A DNA stretch of 64,000 nt from Brevibacillus_H sp049846925 (GTDB lineage: Bacteria > Bacillota > Bacilli > Brevibacillales > Brevibacillaceae): positions 1 through 64,000 of the forward strand of contig NZ_JBNCMT010000012.1 in the NCBI RefSeq assembly GCF_049846925.1, given 5' to 3'. This document shows, in pieces, positions 15,324 to 23,964 of the stretch (the first letter of the stretch is position 1; the number at the start of each line of letters is the position of its first letter). Below the pieces are notes generated by a model. The model searched no databases. It was not told the DNA's origin and saw only the letters and a list, made by a program, of their open reading frames with translations. A program made the translations under genes and the position numbers.

Positions 15324-15989
15324 ATGGCAACTGTTCTCTATATTACAGCACATCCGAATGACGAAACTGCTTCTTACAGTATGGCAGTCGGTAAAGCATT
15401 TATCGAAGAGTATCGGGCATCGAATCCAAATAATCAGGTCGTCCATCTGGATTTGTATAAGATCAATATCCCACAAATTGACGCTGATGTCTTTAGCGGA
15501 TGGGGTAAGCTCCGCTCCGGTGAATCGTTTGAAAAGCTTTCCGCAGATGAGAAAACCAAAATCAGCAGATTAAATGAGCTGGTTGATCAATTTGTGGCTG
15601 CGGACAAATATGTCTTTGTCACGCCAATGTGGAACTTCTCTTACCCGCCGATTATGAAAGCATATATTGATGCGGTGTGCGTTGCAGGCAAGACTTTCAA
15701 ATATACAGAATCAGGACCTGTAGGGCTTTTGGGAGATAAAATTGCCCTCCACATTCAAGCACGTGGTGGTGTTTACTCGGAAGGTCCTGCCGCTCAAATG
15801 GAGATGGGGCATCGCCACATTGGTGCCATTATGAGTTTCTTCGGTATCACGAAGTTTGAAGGCCTGTTCGTGGAAGGTCATAACCAGTTCCCGGACCGTG
15901 CCGGACAAATTAAAGAAGAAGCGATTGCAAAAGCAAAGGCAATGGCGAAGAATTTTACTGCTGCTGGGTTGCAGACAGCGGGAAAATAA
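15324..15989 (+). CDS. azoR: FMN-dependent NADH-azoreductase
   Basis: 221 residues from the ATG at 15324 (MATVLYITAHPND...), with GAAAGGGATG upstream. Flavodoxin-like fold: the N-terminal strand and phosphate loop region AHPNDETASYSM, the VFVTPMWNFSYPPIMKAYID segment that contacts FMN, and the HIQARGGVYSEGP loop near the C-terminal half are all family features. It reduces quinones and azo compounds with NADH, protecting against electrophile or quinone stress. It is transcribed divergently from sigY and may share regulation, though no evidence proves that. Confidence 0.93.
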   Translation: MATVLYITAHPNDETASYSMAVGKAFIEEYRASNPNNQVVHLDLYKINIPQIDADVFSGWGKLRSGESFEKLSADEKTKISRLNELVDQFVAADKYVFVTPMWNFSYPPIMKAYIDAVCVAGKTFKYTESGPVGLLGDKIALHIQARGGVYSEGPAAQMEMGHRHIGAIMSFFGITKFEGLFVEGHNQFPDRAGQIKEEAIAKAKAMAKNFTAAGLQTAGK

Positions 15990-15995
15990 ATCTGT

Positions 15996-16031
15996 AAAAA
16001 AACCCCCTTATCCGGTTTGGGTAAGGGGGTT
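15996..16031. terminator. Terminator between azoR and the small spore-like gene
   Basis: AACCCCCTTATCC pairs with GGTAAGGGGGTT (16001-16013 with 16020-16031), preceded by an A run and a short distance after the azoR stop. It can stop transcripts from both convergent genes, best on the minus strand, where the stem is followed by TTTTTTT. Confidence 0.8.
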
Positions 16032-16039
16032 CACTGAAA

Positions 16040-16183
16040 TTATTGCAATCCTTTTGGCGCCTGGCTAAAGCCTTGGACAGGTTTGGATTCATTTTGCTGT
16101 CTGGCGTTCTGACCTGAATGATGGGCGTCACCACCATGCTTGGCCCCGTATTTGTCTGCTTTGCCTTTGATCTGCTTGTGCAT
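16040..16183 (-). CDS. Small hydrophilic spore-protein-like gene, 47 residues
   Basis: Codes MHKQIKGKADKYGAKHGGDA followed by a Gln/Asn/His-rich tail ending APKGLQ. The start follows GGAGG by 10 nt. Composition (no Cys, high Lys, Gln, Gly, Asn) is like the minor small acid-soluble spore proteins, but no exact family was recognised. It shares a terminator with azoR. Too short for routine gene calling, yet the ribosome site and clean reading frame make it convincing. Confidence 0.7.
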   Translation of the reverse strand: MHKQIKGKADKYGAKHGGDAHHSGQNARQQNESKPVQGFSQAPKGLQ

Positions 16184-16236
16184 TTTTGATTCGCCTCCTT
16201 CGCCTTTGGCTAAGAGGTAGTCTGTGACGAAACCGA

Positions 16237-18123
16237 TTATTTTATAAACTTGAACGAATCAAGCGCTTTTTGTACTCGCTCCAGATTGGCTTTGGAACGG
16301 TTTTCTTCGTTTATGCTGATATCAAAAGCGTAGGAATTGCCACCTTTGCTAAAAATATAAGTGATCGTATACACCATATATCCATTGTATCTTGCTTTGT
16401 ATTCATACCTTTTTACATTAACCCCAAATTTTGTCTCTGATTTTGAGTCGATCATTGTAAATGATGGTATTTGTAATTTTTTTTGTTCAAATACCTTTTC
16501 AACTGTTTTGGAGAACATATCATAGGAAATAGGCAGAACGGCAAATTCAAAATCTCCACCTGCAAATCGGTAACTTAGATTGCCTTCCTCACCAGACTTT
16601 TCCTTCCAGTATTCAGGAATCTCAATCGAATAATTAAATTCGTCACTCTTGATGGTTATTGTTTTGGTCTTGTCGTACATGTCCTCATCCTGGATGAAAC
16701 CAAGAGCCGGATTCATTTTTGCTGGATCGATCTTCAAGGATTGTTGAACCGTACGAATCAAAGCATCAATCTCTGCTTTATTAGCATCTCGATAATATCC
16801 GATTTCAATATAATATTTGTACTTACCTTTGAAGAAGAAGAAGTCATGTTCATTGTACCATCGATCCCCATCTGCCATTTCATAATCACGTTCTTTGGCA
16901 GGTACGCCAGCGATAGTTGTATCTTTTATTTCCTTGCCAACTTCCAAATACTCTTCAACAAAAGCATCTCGATATTTTTCCTCATGGCGTTTGATCCACT
17001 CGTCCAAAGTATCATTTTCGGTTATGGAGGTTGTTTTAATTTTTACTACTTGTGTACCGTCTTCATTTTGGAAGAAATGATAATCTACTAGATCATTTTT
17101 TTCCCATTTTGCTGGGATTTTGACAGTCAATCCATAGTTCTCATCAATATAAGTTCGGTAATTATCCTTTACACCAGAAATATCTTTAACAGTTTTATCA
17201 TTTTTGTCAAAAGAAGCTGTGAAACTGTCCAACAAATCTTTATAAGCACGGTATTTCAATGGATTTTTAAAGTTATCCTCTTTGTTTACGGTAAGCATGA
17301 TATAGAAAATTCGATCTTTATTCTGATAGGCACGGTGTTCTGTGATTGAATCCCCATGTTCTTTGGTTACGGCCCTTGCATACTGCAGGTTGCCTTCTTT
17401 CACGAACCCTTTAGAGAGAATGGTACCTTCCATACCCTCAAGTAGCACCTTCACCAATCCGTCATTTGAGTAGTTCTCTGGCTGTTCTTCATCAATGAAA
17501 ATACGAAGCTCATACTCGTCCTTCGCATCCTTGAAGCTGACCCAATCTCCTTTAAAGCTTTGGTCATTCTTCACAAGACCTGACGGATATCTCATGGTCC
17601 AACCAATGTAGCTATCGCCAATTTTCGTTTTTCCTACATCTTCATTAAAGCCGTTCCCAGGAGTAGTGGCAGTTGCGCTGTTCCCCGTTAACACGATTTC
17701 TTTCGTATTTTGGTCATAGGAAACCGTTGCGCCCAATGTTTCAGCTACGAATTTCAATGGAACCATCAATGTGTTGTTTTTCATTTGCGGTGCAACAGGA
17801 AGTGTTACTTCTTTCCCGTTCACTTTTGCCTTGTTGCTGCCAGCCTTGAACTGGATCGATTTGCTTCCATAAGCCAGTCCGACTGTTTGTGTCTTGGAGT
17901 CAAAGGAGAGTGTTGCTCCAAATGCTTTGGTGATGACACTGAGCGGAACCATTGCTAGCCCGTTTTGTACATAGGGTGTTTCTACAGTTGATTGAACCCC
18001 ATTGATTGTTACTGAATTACTGCCCGTTTTTATTTTAATGGTTACGGAATCAGCCGATGCAAGTCCACCAGTAAGCGAAAATACGAGCAGTAGACTCACC
18101 ATCGATAATAAAAATTTCTTCAT
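16237..18123 (-). CDS. Secreted stalk-domain protein with PsbP-like repeats
   Basis: 628 residues from the ATG at 18123 (MKKFLLSMVS...), 6 nt after GGGGGAG. Signal peptide, then a copper amine oxidase N-terminal-like stalk domain (about 25-150: MVPLSVITKAFGATLSFD and MVPLKFVAETLGATVSYD), a short Gly/Thr linker, and three related alpha/beta segments (about 165-300, 325-470, 500-628) each with an amphipathic YS.EIP..W pattern and a C-terminal helix ending in ALDSFKF-like sequence. It lies 17 bp after the HtrA-like gene and is probably co-transcribed under the c-di-GMP riboswitch. Confidence 0.8.
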   Translation of the reverse strand: MKKFLLSMVSLLLVFSLTGGLASADSVTIKIKTGSNSVTINGVQSTVETPYVQNGLAMVPLSVITKAFGATLSFDSKTQTVGLAYGSKSIQFKAGSNKAKVNGKEVTLPVAPQMKNNTLMVPLKFVAETLGATVSYDQNTKEIVLTGNSATATTPGNGFNEDVGKTKIGDSYIGWTMRYPSGLVKNDQSFKGDWVSFKDAKDEYELRIFIDEEQPENYSNDGLVKVLLEGMEGTILSKGFVKEGNLQYARAVTKEHGDSITEHRAYQNKDRIFYIMLTVNKEDNFKNPLKYRAYKDLLDSFTASFDKNDKTVKDISGVKDNYRTYIDENYGLTVKIPAKWEKNDLVDYHFFQNEDGTQVVKIKTTSITENDTLDEWIKRHEEKYRDAFVEEYLEVGKEIKDTTIAGVPAKERDYEMADGDRWYNEHDFFFFKGKYKYYIEIGYYRDANKAEIDALIRTVQQSLKIDPAKMNPALGFIQDEDMYDKTKTITIKSDEFNYSIEIPEYWKEKSGEEGNLSYRFAGGDFEFAVLPISYDMFSKTVEKVFEQKKLQIPSFTMIDSKSETKFGVNVKRYEYKARYNGYMVYTITYIFSKGGNSYAFDISINEENRSKANLERVQKALDSFKFIK

Positions 18124-18140
18124 TTCTCGCTCCCCCATTT

Positions 18141-19163
18141 TTATTTATTAAACTCTGCAAAAGTAACCGTTCGCTGGACAAGATCACCATTTGATTGAAC
18201 CATCAAAACGGCTTTTTTTCCCGGAAGGTACTTTTTCAGTTGTTCATTAAAATCAACCAATGTGGTGATGTTGATTTTGTCGATGGAATAAACCAGATCA
18301 CCCGGTTTTAATCCAGCTTGATCTGCTGGAGAACCCGGTTCTACCGAGCTGACCGTAAGCGGTTCATTGGTTGGCAAACCAACTACTGCTGCCCAGCTCT
18401 CTTCCAGTTCCGCTCCCAGGTACGCTCTTTTCACTTTTCCATAGGTAAAGAAATGGGAAAGGACGTAGTTTACGGTATCGGATGGAATGGCGAAGCTAAG
18501 GTTATCAATACCGACTGACACATATTTGAGCGAATTGATGCCAACGACTTCCCCTTTTAAATTAACAAGTGGGCCTCCACTATTACCCGGGTTAATCGCA
18601 GCATCTGTTTGAAGCAAACGATAGGTAGAAAAAGCAGAGCGATCCACTCCACTGACCACCCCAACAGTAGCGGAGTTGCGCAGAGTAAATGAAATCGGCG
18701 TTCCGATGGCTACAACTGTCTCGCCAACTTGTACATTCAATTTGGGCGCCAAGGTCGCTGTCGGTAGAGCTTTGGCGTTTATTTTGACAAGAGCCAAATC
18801 GCTTTCTTCATCAATATGAGTGGCTTGTCCAGGATATTGCGTACCATTGGCCGTTACTACGATAATTTGCTTCATCTCTTTTACCACGTGAGCATTGGTA
18901 ACAATCCAGCCATCCGCCTTAATAATGACGCCTGTGCCGTGCATCAGGTTAAATCGGTCTTTCGTTTGCGGAATACCATCTTCTTCGGGCTTTCCGATGA
19001 TGGCTACCACGCTTGGAGAGATTTTTTTGATTACATCTGTGACACTGTACACAACAGGTTTGCTCGCATTGGTAGAGCCTGCTGCTGCAACAGGTTGAAC
19101 GATTGCCAAGATCAGAATCAAGAGGATGAATGGAATAAGACGACTGTTTTTCTCTCCCGCCAT
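18141..19163 (-). CDS. HtrA-like trypsin-type serine protease with PDZ domain
   Basis: 340 residues. Secretory signal (LIPFILLILILAIVQPVAAAG), then a trypsin-like domain with an intact triad: His in TNAHVV, Asp in ESDLALVKI, Ser in NPGNSGGPL. A PDZ domain follows (about 235-335: YLGAELEESW...GSPADQAGLKPGDLVYSI). Length is that of secreted S1C/DegP proteins, without a transmembrane anchor after cleavage. It is the first gene behind a c-di-GMP-I riboswitch with a terminator, so c-di-GMP level should control this protease and the following stalk protein. Confidence 0.92.
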   Translation of the reverse strand: MAGEKNSRLIPFILLILILAIVQPVAAAGSTNASKPVVYSVTDVIKKISPSVVAIIGKPEEDGIPQTKDRFNLMHGTGVIIKADGWIVTNAHVVKEMKQIIVVTANGTQYPGQATHIDEESDLALVKINAKALPTATLAPKLNVQVGETVVAIGTPISFTLRNSATVGVVSGVDRSAFSTYRLLQTDAAINPGNSGGPLVNLKGEVVGINSLKYVSVGIDNLSFAIPSDTVNYVLSHFFTYGKVKRAYLGAELEESWAAVVGLPTNEPLTVSSVEPGSPADQAGLKPGDLVYSIDKINITTLVDFNEQLKKYLPGKKAVLMVQSNGDLVQRTVTFAEFNK

Positions 19164-19211
19164 ACGGTTCCTTCTTTCTACTATTTATTGGTTTCGAAGG
19201 GAATCGAGCAT

Positions 19212-19242
19212 AAAAAAAGAAGACTATACACCTATAGCCTTC
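19212..19242 (-). terminator. Riboswitch expression-platform terminator
   Basis: Minus strand: GAAGGCTATA, loop GGTG, TATAGTCTTC, then seven T. The stem (19219-19228 with 19233-19242) has one G-T-type mismatch and is a clear intrinsic terminator. It lies between the c-di-GMP aptamer and the HtrA-like start codon. Confidence 0.85.
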
Positions 19243-19276
19243 ACCATCTACCTCTTTGTTACATCAGTAAAGTAAA

Positions 19277-19361
19277 CGGCAACCCGGCTATCTTAGTCCG
19301 ATGAGAACCTTAGATCCGTAGCTTTGCGTCCATACCTTTCGGATATGTTTGCCCTGTTCGA
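19277..19361 (-). ncRNA. c-di-GMP-I (GEMM) riboswitch aptamer
   Basis: The minus strand shows AACAGGGCAAAC, a GAAA tetraloop stem (ATCCGAAAGGTATGG), the conserved ACGCAAAGC core, a second stem with a loop where a tetraloop receptor normally sits (CTAAGG...), and the closing GCCGGGTTGCC. This order and these core bases define the GEMM-I class. The intact AGGGCAAAC segment favours c-di-GMP as ligand. Followed by a terminator and the HtrA-like gene. Confidence 0.93.
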
Positions 19362-19513
19362 TAACTTCGAAATATTTCAATGAATAGTAACAAAATTAAC
19401 AACATTTCACAGTGACACTTATCACTTTTATGTCGATTACATTCGAAAAAAGGCTGAATATGTAAAATATTCGTGAACAATGATTCGCCTTTCTCGAGGC
19501 AACATTAACAATT

Positions 19514-19563
19514 AAGTCAAAAAGCCTATGCAGGCAGGTTAACCTACAGAGGCTTTTTGACTT
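19514..19563 (-). terminator. Terminator overlapping the DMT transporter stop
   Basis: AAGTCAAAAAGCCT (19514-19527) pairs perfectly with AGGCTTTTTGACTT (19550-19563); the loop holds the stop codon of the minus-strand DMT gene (19539-19541). The right arm is thus inside the coding sequence. The stem itself carries the U-rich segment. Confidence 0.7.
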
Positions 19564-20450
19564 GGAGTTGCTATTTTCACAGGCGCATTCTTTCCCCTCG
19601 CAACTGCCGAAATTACAATCATTGCAGCAACGACCGAGACCCATGTGATTGTTTCACCCAGAATGATCGCCGAACCAACGATTGTGAAAAACGGTTGCAG
19701 ATACTGTGTCTGACTTACCCTTGCCACCCCTCCGAGAGCTAAGCCACGATACCAGGCAAAGAATCCGACAAACTGACTAATGATACTGACATATCCAAAA
19801 CTGATCCAAACGTCCATGGGAGCCTGCCATAGGTTAGCAGGTAACTGGACGGCTACCGGAATAAGCAGGAACGGGCATGCAATGACTAGTGCCCAACTGA
19901 TGACCTGCCAGCCCCCCATCGTTCGGGCTAATTTACCGCCTTCTGCATAACCGATTGCGGCTGCCACTACCGCACCTGCCAAGGCTAGATCAGCCAATTG
20001 GAGATGACCCACACCCGAATAGACGGCATAAGCCAGTACAGCCAAGCTTCCTACGACACTTGCCAGCCAGAAGCTGCGAGATGGCCTCTCACCTGCAAAA
20101 AAAGTGGCTGCACCTGCTGTCGCCAATGGCAGGAGTGCCAGTACAATCGCTCCATGCGTAGCCGGAACTCGTTGCATTGCCCAGGCAGACAACAAGGGAA
20201 ATCCGACAATGACGCCTAGCGATACGATGCCTAAGCTTTTTAGCTCTTTTGCGGAAGGAATCCTCTCTCGTCGGATCAAGAGAAGAATCGCAGCAAGAAT
20301 GGCAGCGATAATCGCTCTGCCTAAGCCAACAACAATCGGGTCAAAAAAGGAGACTGCTATTTTGGTCGTGGGCAATGTCAGGCTAAATCCAATTACACCG
20401 AGTAACCCGTAGATCATTCCTTTTGTTTCATTGCTCATGTGAGCCATTCT
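19539..20450 (-). CDS. DMT (EamA) family transporter
   Basis: About 303 residues, ten hydrophobic helices arranged as two EamA repeats (GLLGVIGFSLTLPTTKIAV... and LADLALAGAVVAAAIGYAEGG...). These export or import amino acids, vitamins or other metabolites; the substrate is not readable. I take the ATG at 20450 (MAHMSNETKG), four nt after GGAG; 20441 is an alternative. It is divergent from a MocR regulator of GntR/aminotransferase type, an arrangement often seen for transporters of amino acids or vitamin B6-related compounds. Confidence 0.88.
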   Translation of the reverse strand, partial: RMAHMSNETKGMIYGLLGVIGFSLTLPTTKIAVSFFDPIVVGLGRAIIAAILAAILLLIRRERIPSAKELKSLGIVSLGVIVGFPLLSAWAMQRVPATHGAIVLALLPLATAGAATFFAGERPSRSFWLASVVGSLAVLAYAVYSGVGHLQLADLALAGAVVAAAIGYAEGGKLARTMGGWQVISWALVIACPFLLIPVAVQLPANLWQAPMDVWISFGYVSIISQFVGFFAWYRGLALGGVARVSQTQYLQPFFTIVGSAIILGETITWVSVVAAMIVISAVARGKNAPVKIATPSQKASVG

Positions 20451-20470
20451 TCTCCACTTCCCTATCATCC

Positions 20471-20546
20471 ATTGGTTATCTTATATGGTAAAGTGAAAGA
20501 GTATCTATGTCTCCAACCAATTGGCTCATCTCGTAACCAGCCAATT
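20471..20546. promoter_or_regulatory. Divergent intergenic region with TGGTTA/TAACCA repeats
   Basis: Between the DMT and MocR genes lie ATTGGTTAT (20471-20479), AACCAATTGG (20515-20524) and GTAACCAGCCAATT (20533-20546), related direct and inverted repeats. Repeated half-sites near the divergent promoters are typical of MocR-type operators. The binding protein is inferred from position only. Confidence 0.45.
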
Positions 20547-20576
20547 TTGATTTAAAGTGGAAGTGAGGCCAAACCA

Positions 20577-22034
20577 ATGCAGTGGAAACCGGATAAATCA
20601 GCGAATGAACCGATTTATAAACAAATTGCCCGTTTTTATGAAGAGCAAATTATGTGCGGTGAGCTTGCTCCTGGTGCTCTCTTGCCAACGGAACGAGAGC
20701 TTGCAGGAGCCCTTCAGGTGAACCGCAGCACAGTCACGGCTGCCTATGAAGAATTGCGTGCAACCGGCCTGATCACTTCCGCTCAGGGCAGTGGAACGTG
20801 GGTTACTCATCACCACTGGGGTGTTGCGCCTCGCAATATTCCAAATTGGCAGCATTACACGAGTGGTGGGACATTCCTGCCTGCATTGCCTTTAGTCAAA
20901 CAGGTGCGAGAAGCTGCCATGGACCGCTCCATTATTAATTTAGCAAAAGCGGAGCTGGCCCCATCACTGATGCCTGCATCCATTTTGGAGGGTCTGCTTC
21001 GAGAAGAAACTTCTTTAGTATCGCTCAACTATTTGCATCCAAAAGGAGACCCTGATCTCAGGGAAGCGATTTCTCTTCATCTGAAAAAACACTTTTCTAT
21101 CTCAATCACACCTGAAGAAATTATGGTTACATCAGGCGCACAGCAAGCCCTTCATATCATTACCCAATGCTTGCTGAACCCTGGCGATGCCATTGCGATG
21201 GAATGCCCCTCGTACACCTATTCCTTGCCCTTGTTTGTTTCAGCAGGACTTCGGCTTCACCGTCTGCCTGTTGATCAGGAGGGCCTCAAACCCGATGAAA
21301 TTGTTGCGTTGTACAAAAAACACAGGATTCGCATGATCTTCACCAACCCGACCTACCACAATCCAACCGGGACAACACTCTCTTTATCCCGTCGCAAGGA
21401 ATTGCTGCGAATCTGTGAGGAACTGCGTATCCCCATTGTTGAGGATGATGCATTCGGTACCATTACACTGAATCACAGCGAAATTCCTCCTGTTCCACTC
21501 AAAGCAATCGACCAGAAGAATGGCTCCGTCATCTATATCGGCTCGCTGTCCAAAACCGTATCTCCCGGTCTGCGCATTGGCTGGATTGCAGGCCCAAAAA
21601 CCGTCATTGAGAGGCTGTCTGATGCCAAGCAGCAGATGGACTATGGAACCAGCTCCATTGCCCAGCGATTGCTCTTTGCTTATCTGGCAAAAGGACACTG
21701 GGAAAAGCAAACGTTGCAAATCAGAGGCCATTTGACCAGAAGGCGTGATACCACACTCCATGCGCTGTCCAAGCATCTGTCAGACAAAGCGATCTGGAAC
21801 CAGCCCGAAGGAAGTTATCATATCTGGTGTCAACTCCATCAGCCGATTCCTGATGAGCTCCTGCTTGCCCGAGGGATTCAGGGAGGCGTCCTGTTTACGC
21901 CGGGCAGCGTGTTTGGTGCTGAATCAGGGTTTGTTCGACTCACTTACTCCTGGGCGGATGAGCAGTTGATCGAAGAAGGGATTTGTCGCTTACGCCGGGC
22001 GATTGAATTGCACAATAATAAAACCGATTCCTAA
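20577..22034 (+). CDS. MocR-type GntR/aminotransferase regulator
   Basis: 485 residues. N-terminal GntR winged helix (about 5-75: PIYKQIARFYEEQI...LPTERELAGALQVNRSTVTAAYEELRATGLI) joined to a fold-type I aminotransferase-like domain (about 110-480). The PLP lysine is in SLSKTVSPGLRIGW, and the NPTYHNPTG and VEDDAFG segments of the PLP site are intact. Such proteins sense PLP-linked metabolites and control adjacent genes, here probably the divergent DMT transporter. The stop codon lies inside the loop of a terminator. Confidence 0.92.
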   Translation: MQWKPDKSANEPIYKQIARFYEEQIMCGELAPGALLPTERELAGALQVNRSTVTAAYEELRATGLITSAQGSGTWVTHHHWGVAPRNIPNWQHYTSGGTFLPALPLVKQVREAAMDRSIINLAKAELAPSLMPASILEGLLREETSLVSLNYLHPKGDPDLREAISLHLKKHFSISITPEEIMVTSGAQQALHIITQCLLNPGDAIAMECPSYTYSLPLFVSAGLRLHRLPVDQEGLKPDEIVALYKKHRIRMIFTNPTYHNPTGTTLSLSRRKELLRICEELRIPIVEDDAFGTITLNHSEIPPVPLKAIDQKNGSVIYIGSLSKTVSPGLRIGWIAGPKTVIERLSDAKQQMDYGTSSIAQRLLFAYLAKGHWEKQTLQIRGHLTRRRDTTLHALSKHLSDKAIWNQPEGSYHIWCQLHQPIPDELLLARGIQGGVLFTPGSVFGAESGFVRLTYSWADEQLIEEGICRLRRAIELHNNKTDS

Positions 22035-22047
22035 AGAATCGGTTTTT
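22021..22047. terminator. Bidirectional terminator overlapping both stop codons
   Basis: AAACCGATTC, loop CTAAA, GAATCGGTTT followed by TT. The plus-strand gene stops at 22034 and the minus-strand ABM gene stops at 22031, so both stops lie in the loop. A compact solution for convergent genes. Confidence 0.85.
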
Positions 22048-22372
22048 GAAGTCTATCATTCTCTCGTTCCACTTTACAGACTCGTGTAATAAAGTTTTGA
22101 TACCACTCAGCTTTGCCTTTTGCTTGTGCGACTCGATGTTCAGCGTTGTCTTTCCACGCCTTGATCGCTTCTTCTGACTCCCAGTAAGAGACGGTGATCC
22201 CGAAGCCGGAAGCATCTCGAACACTCTCAACACCGAGAAACCCTGGTTGTTGTTTCGCCAACTCTACCATGCGGTCTCCCATTTCGCTATACCCGTTGTC
22301 GCCTTCCGAACGGACCGACGAAAAGATGACCGCATAATACGGCGGATTTGGCGTATTGGCAAATGGACTCAT
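22031..22372 (-). CDS. Antibiotic biosynthesis monooxygenase (ABM) domain protein
   Basis: 113 residues. A single ABM ferredoxin-like domain: YYAVIFSSVRSE, then MVELAKQQPGFLGVESVRDA and ITVSYWESEEAIKAWKDNAEHR, which is the typical heme-degrading/ABM pattern. Such small dimeric proteins range from heme oxygenases to hypothetical stress enzymes. The ATG at 22372 follows GGAGGGGG. Nothing in the neighbourhood fixes the substrate. It converges with the MocR gene and shares its terminator. Confidence 0.88.
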   Translation of the reverse strand: MSPFANTPNPPYYAVIFSSVRSEGDNGYSEMGDRMVELAKQQPGFLGVESVRDASGFGITVSYWESEEAIKAWKDNAEHRVAQAKGKAEWYQNFITRVCKVERENDRLQKPIL

Positions 22373-22396
22373 GCATATCCCCCTCCTTTGTTCTAT

Positions 22397-23313
22397 TTAG
22401 TTCTGCTCCTTGGCTGCAAACTCCTTGTAAAAATGAGAAAATTGCTTCACACTCAAGCTGATTAAAACCCCGCCAATTACTGTGACGGCTCCTGCAAGCT
22501 GAATCAACGTGATCTCCTGGCCCAAAACCATGGAGCCAAGCATAGCAACGATGGGAACGAGGTTAAAAAAGATGGCTGTTTGGTTGGCACCAATCACAGC
22601 GATTGCCTGATTCCACCACAGATACCCTAGCACACTGGTGCATACTGCCATAAACAAAATGCCTCCCCAGACCTGCAGAGGGATCTCTACCATCGGCACC
22701 TGATGAGTCGAAAAGTGGCAACCCCAATCAACAACAACGCCCCTACGACCATGGTGTACGTAGTTGTTTCCAGTGACGAACTGTTATGTATGTAGCGCTT
22801 TCCGAGAACACCATACAAGGCCCAACACAGATTGCCGAGAAAAATGATCGCATCGCCGAGAGAAAACTCGAAGTGAGAAATAACTTCCCAGGAACCTTGC
22901 GTGATTACTAGAAAAACACCTGCAAACGACAGACACGACCCTATGATTTGGTTCCCTCTAACAGGGGAGCGAAGAATGCTGGCGGCTAACAGCATGGTAA
23001 CAATCGGATTGGTCGCCATGATCAGGGCGCCGTTCACGGGAGACGTATATTTCATCCCCATAAAAAACAACGTGTTGAACCCGAAAACCCCTAAAACTCC
23101 CAGCAGTACATACATCCACCCGTTTGTTCTCCACGTTTGCCTGTCAAATCCGCTTTTTCGCAGAACCAGCAACAGAATCGCCGCAGCCAAGGCAAATCTC
23201 CATCCTGCTGCCGCGGTTGGTGTAAAATAGCTGACCGTATATGCCGCTATATGAAAGGTTACGCCCGTAAATACAGGAAATGCCAATAATTTAAACAATA
23301 ATGATGGACTCAT
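22397..23313 (-). pseudogene. DMT (EamA) family transporter, frameshifted
   Basis: Two overlapping frames together make one normal ten-helix EamA transporter of about 300 residues. The first part (22687-23313, 208 residues) covers the first EamA repeat and two helices of the second, then runs into a false tail RLIRCRW. The remaining helices are in another frame (22397-22699: MPMVEIPLQVWGG onward). Adding one T to the TTTT run (minus strand, 22711-22714) would restore ...ATFSTHQVPMVEIPL. This is a single-base deletion in a homopolymer: a real inactivation or a sequencing error. It is co-directional with merR. Confidence 0.8.
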
Positions 23314-23702
23314 TTCTCTTGGCTCCCTTCAAGTAACGTATCATAGGCAGCCAGTTTTTCCCGGGTCATCCCGATAATCTGCTCCAACTGGCGAAACTGA
23401 TCTTCCAGAGTCGCCAGGTGTTTATTTAAAATATTACGACGTGCCTTGATAATCTCTGCAACTTCAGGAATTTCTCTCTCCAGAATGCACCCTTCCTTGA
23501 CGAACTCCTTCATATCATCGAGTGACATTCCCGTTTGTTTCAAACTCAAAATGAATTGGAGAAAACGCAAATCCGTTTCTGTATAGATTCGGTTTTTTCC
23601 ATGTCTTCGTTTTGCAGGTGGCAATAACCCGATTTTTTCATAATAGCGGATCGTATGTGCCTCGATCCTCGCTTGTTGGACCATTTCTGTTATGGTGTAC
23701 AT
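23310..23702 (-). CDS. MerR family transcriptional regulator
   Basis: 130 residues from the ATG at 23702 (MYTITEMVQQ...), after AGAGGTG. N-terminal MerR winged helix with ARIEAHTIRYYEKIGLLPPAKR, then a coiled-coil dimer helix (about 80-120). The C-terminus lacks the Cys pairs of metal sensors, so it probably senses an organic compound. It is followed directly by a DMT transporter gene with a 4-bp overlap. Its own promoter has a 19-bp spacer with a perfect palindrome, the classic MerR architecture, so it likely activates and regulates itself and the transporter. Confidence 0.92.
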   Translation of the reverse strand: MYTITEMVQQARIEAHTIRYYEKIGLLPPAKRRHGKNRIYTETDLRFLQFILSLKQTGMSLDDMKEFVKEGCILEREIPEVAEIIKARRNILNKHLATLEDQFRQLEQIIGMTREKLAAYDTLLEGSQEK

Positions 23703-23731
23703 GAATTTCACCTCTTTTTGTCAGTACACGT

Positions 23732-23762
23732 ATCGTACTACTTAAAGTTAACTTTAAGTCAA
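23732..23762 (-). promoter_or_regulatory. MerR-type promoter with 19-bp spacer palindrome
   Basis: -35 TTGACT (23757-23762), 19-bp spacer, -10 TACGAT (23732-23737). The spacer overlaps the perfect 20-bp palindrome ACTTAAAGTTAACTTTAAGT (23740-23759), the usual operator form of MerR proteins acting on overlong spacers. Confidence 0.85.
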
Positions 23763-23893
23763 GGTTTAATATGCTCCCCTTTAACGTCGATCAGTCCATA
23801 CGTGCTGTCCCGATAAGCAAGGATCTGCTACTCCCCCCTTGCTATCCTGTTTCTATGTAACAATTTGCAAAAACAAAAAGTTCAATTTTCACG

Positions 23894-23932
23894 TAAAAAA
23901 AGCTAGCACCCCTATCATCAGGGTACTAGCTT
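23894..23932 (-). terminator. Terminator of the NlpC/P60 gene
   Basis: Minus strand AAGCTAGTACCC, loop, GGGGTGCTAGCTT then TTTTTTT. The stem (23900-23911 with 23921-23932) includes one mismatch and is a strong intrinsic terminator about 30 bp after the stop. Confidence 0.85.
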
Positions 23933-23964
23933 CTTATTACCTGTTTATATTTCTGAATATTCTG

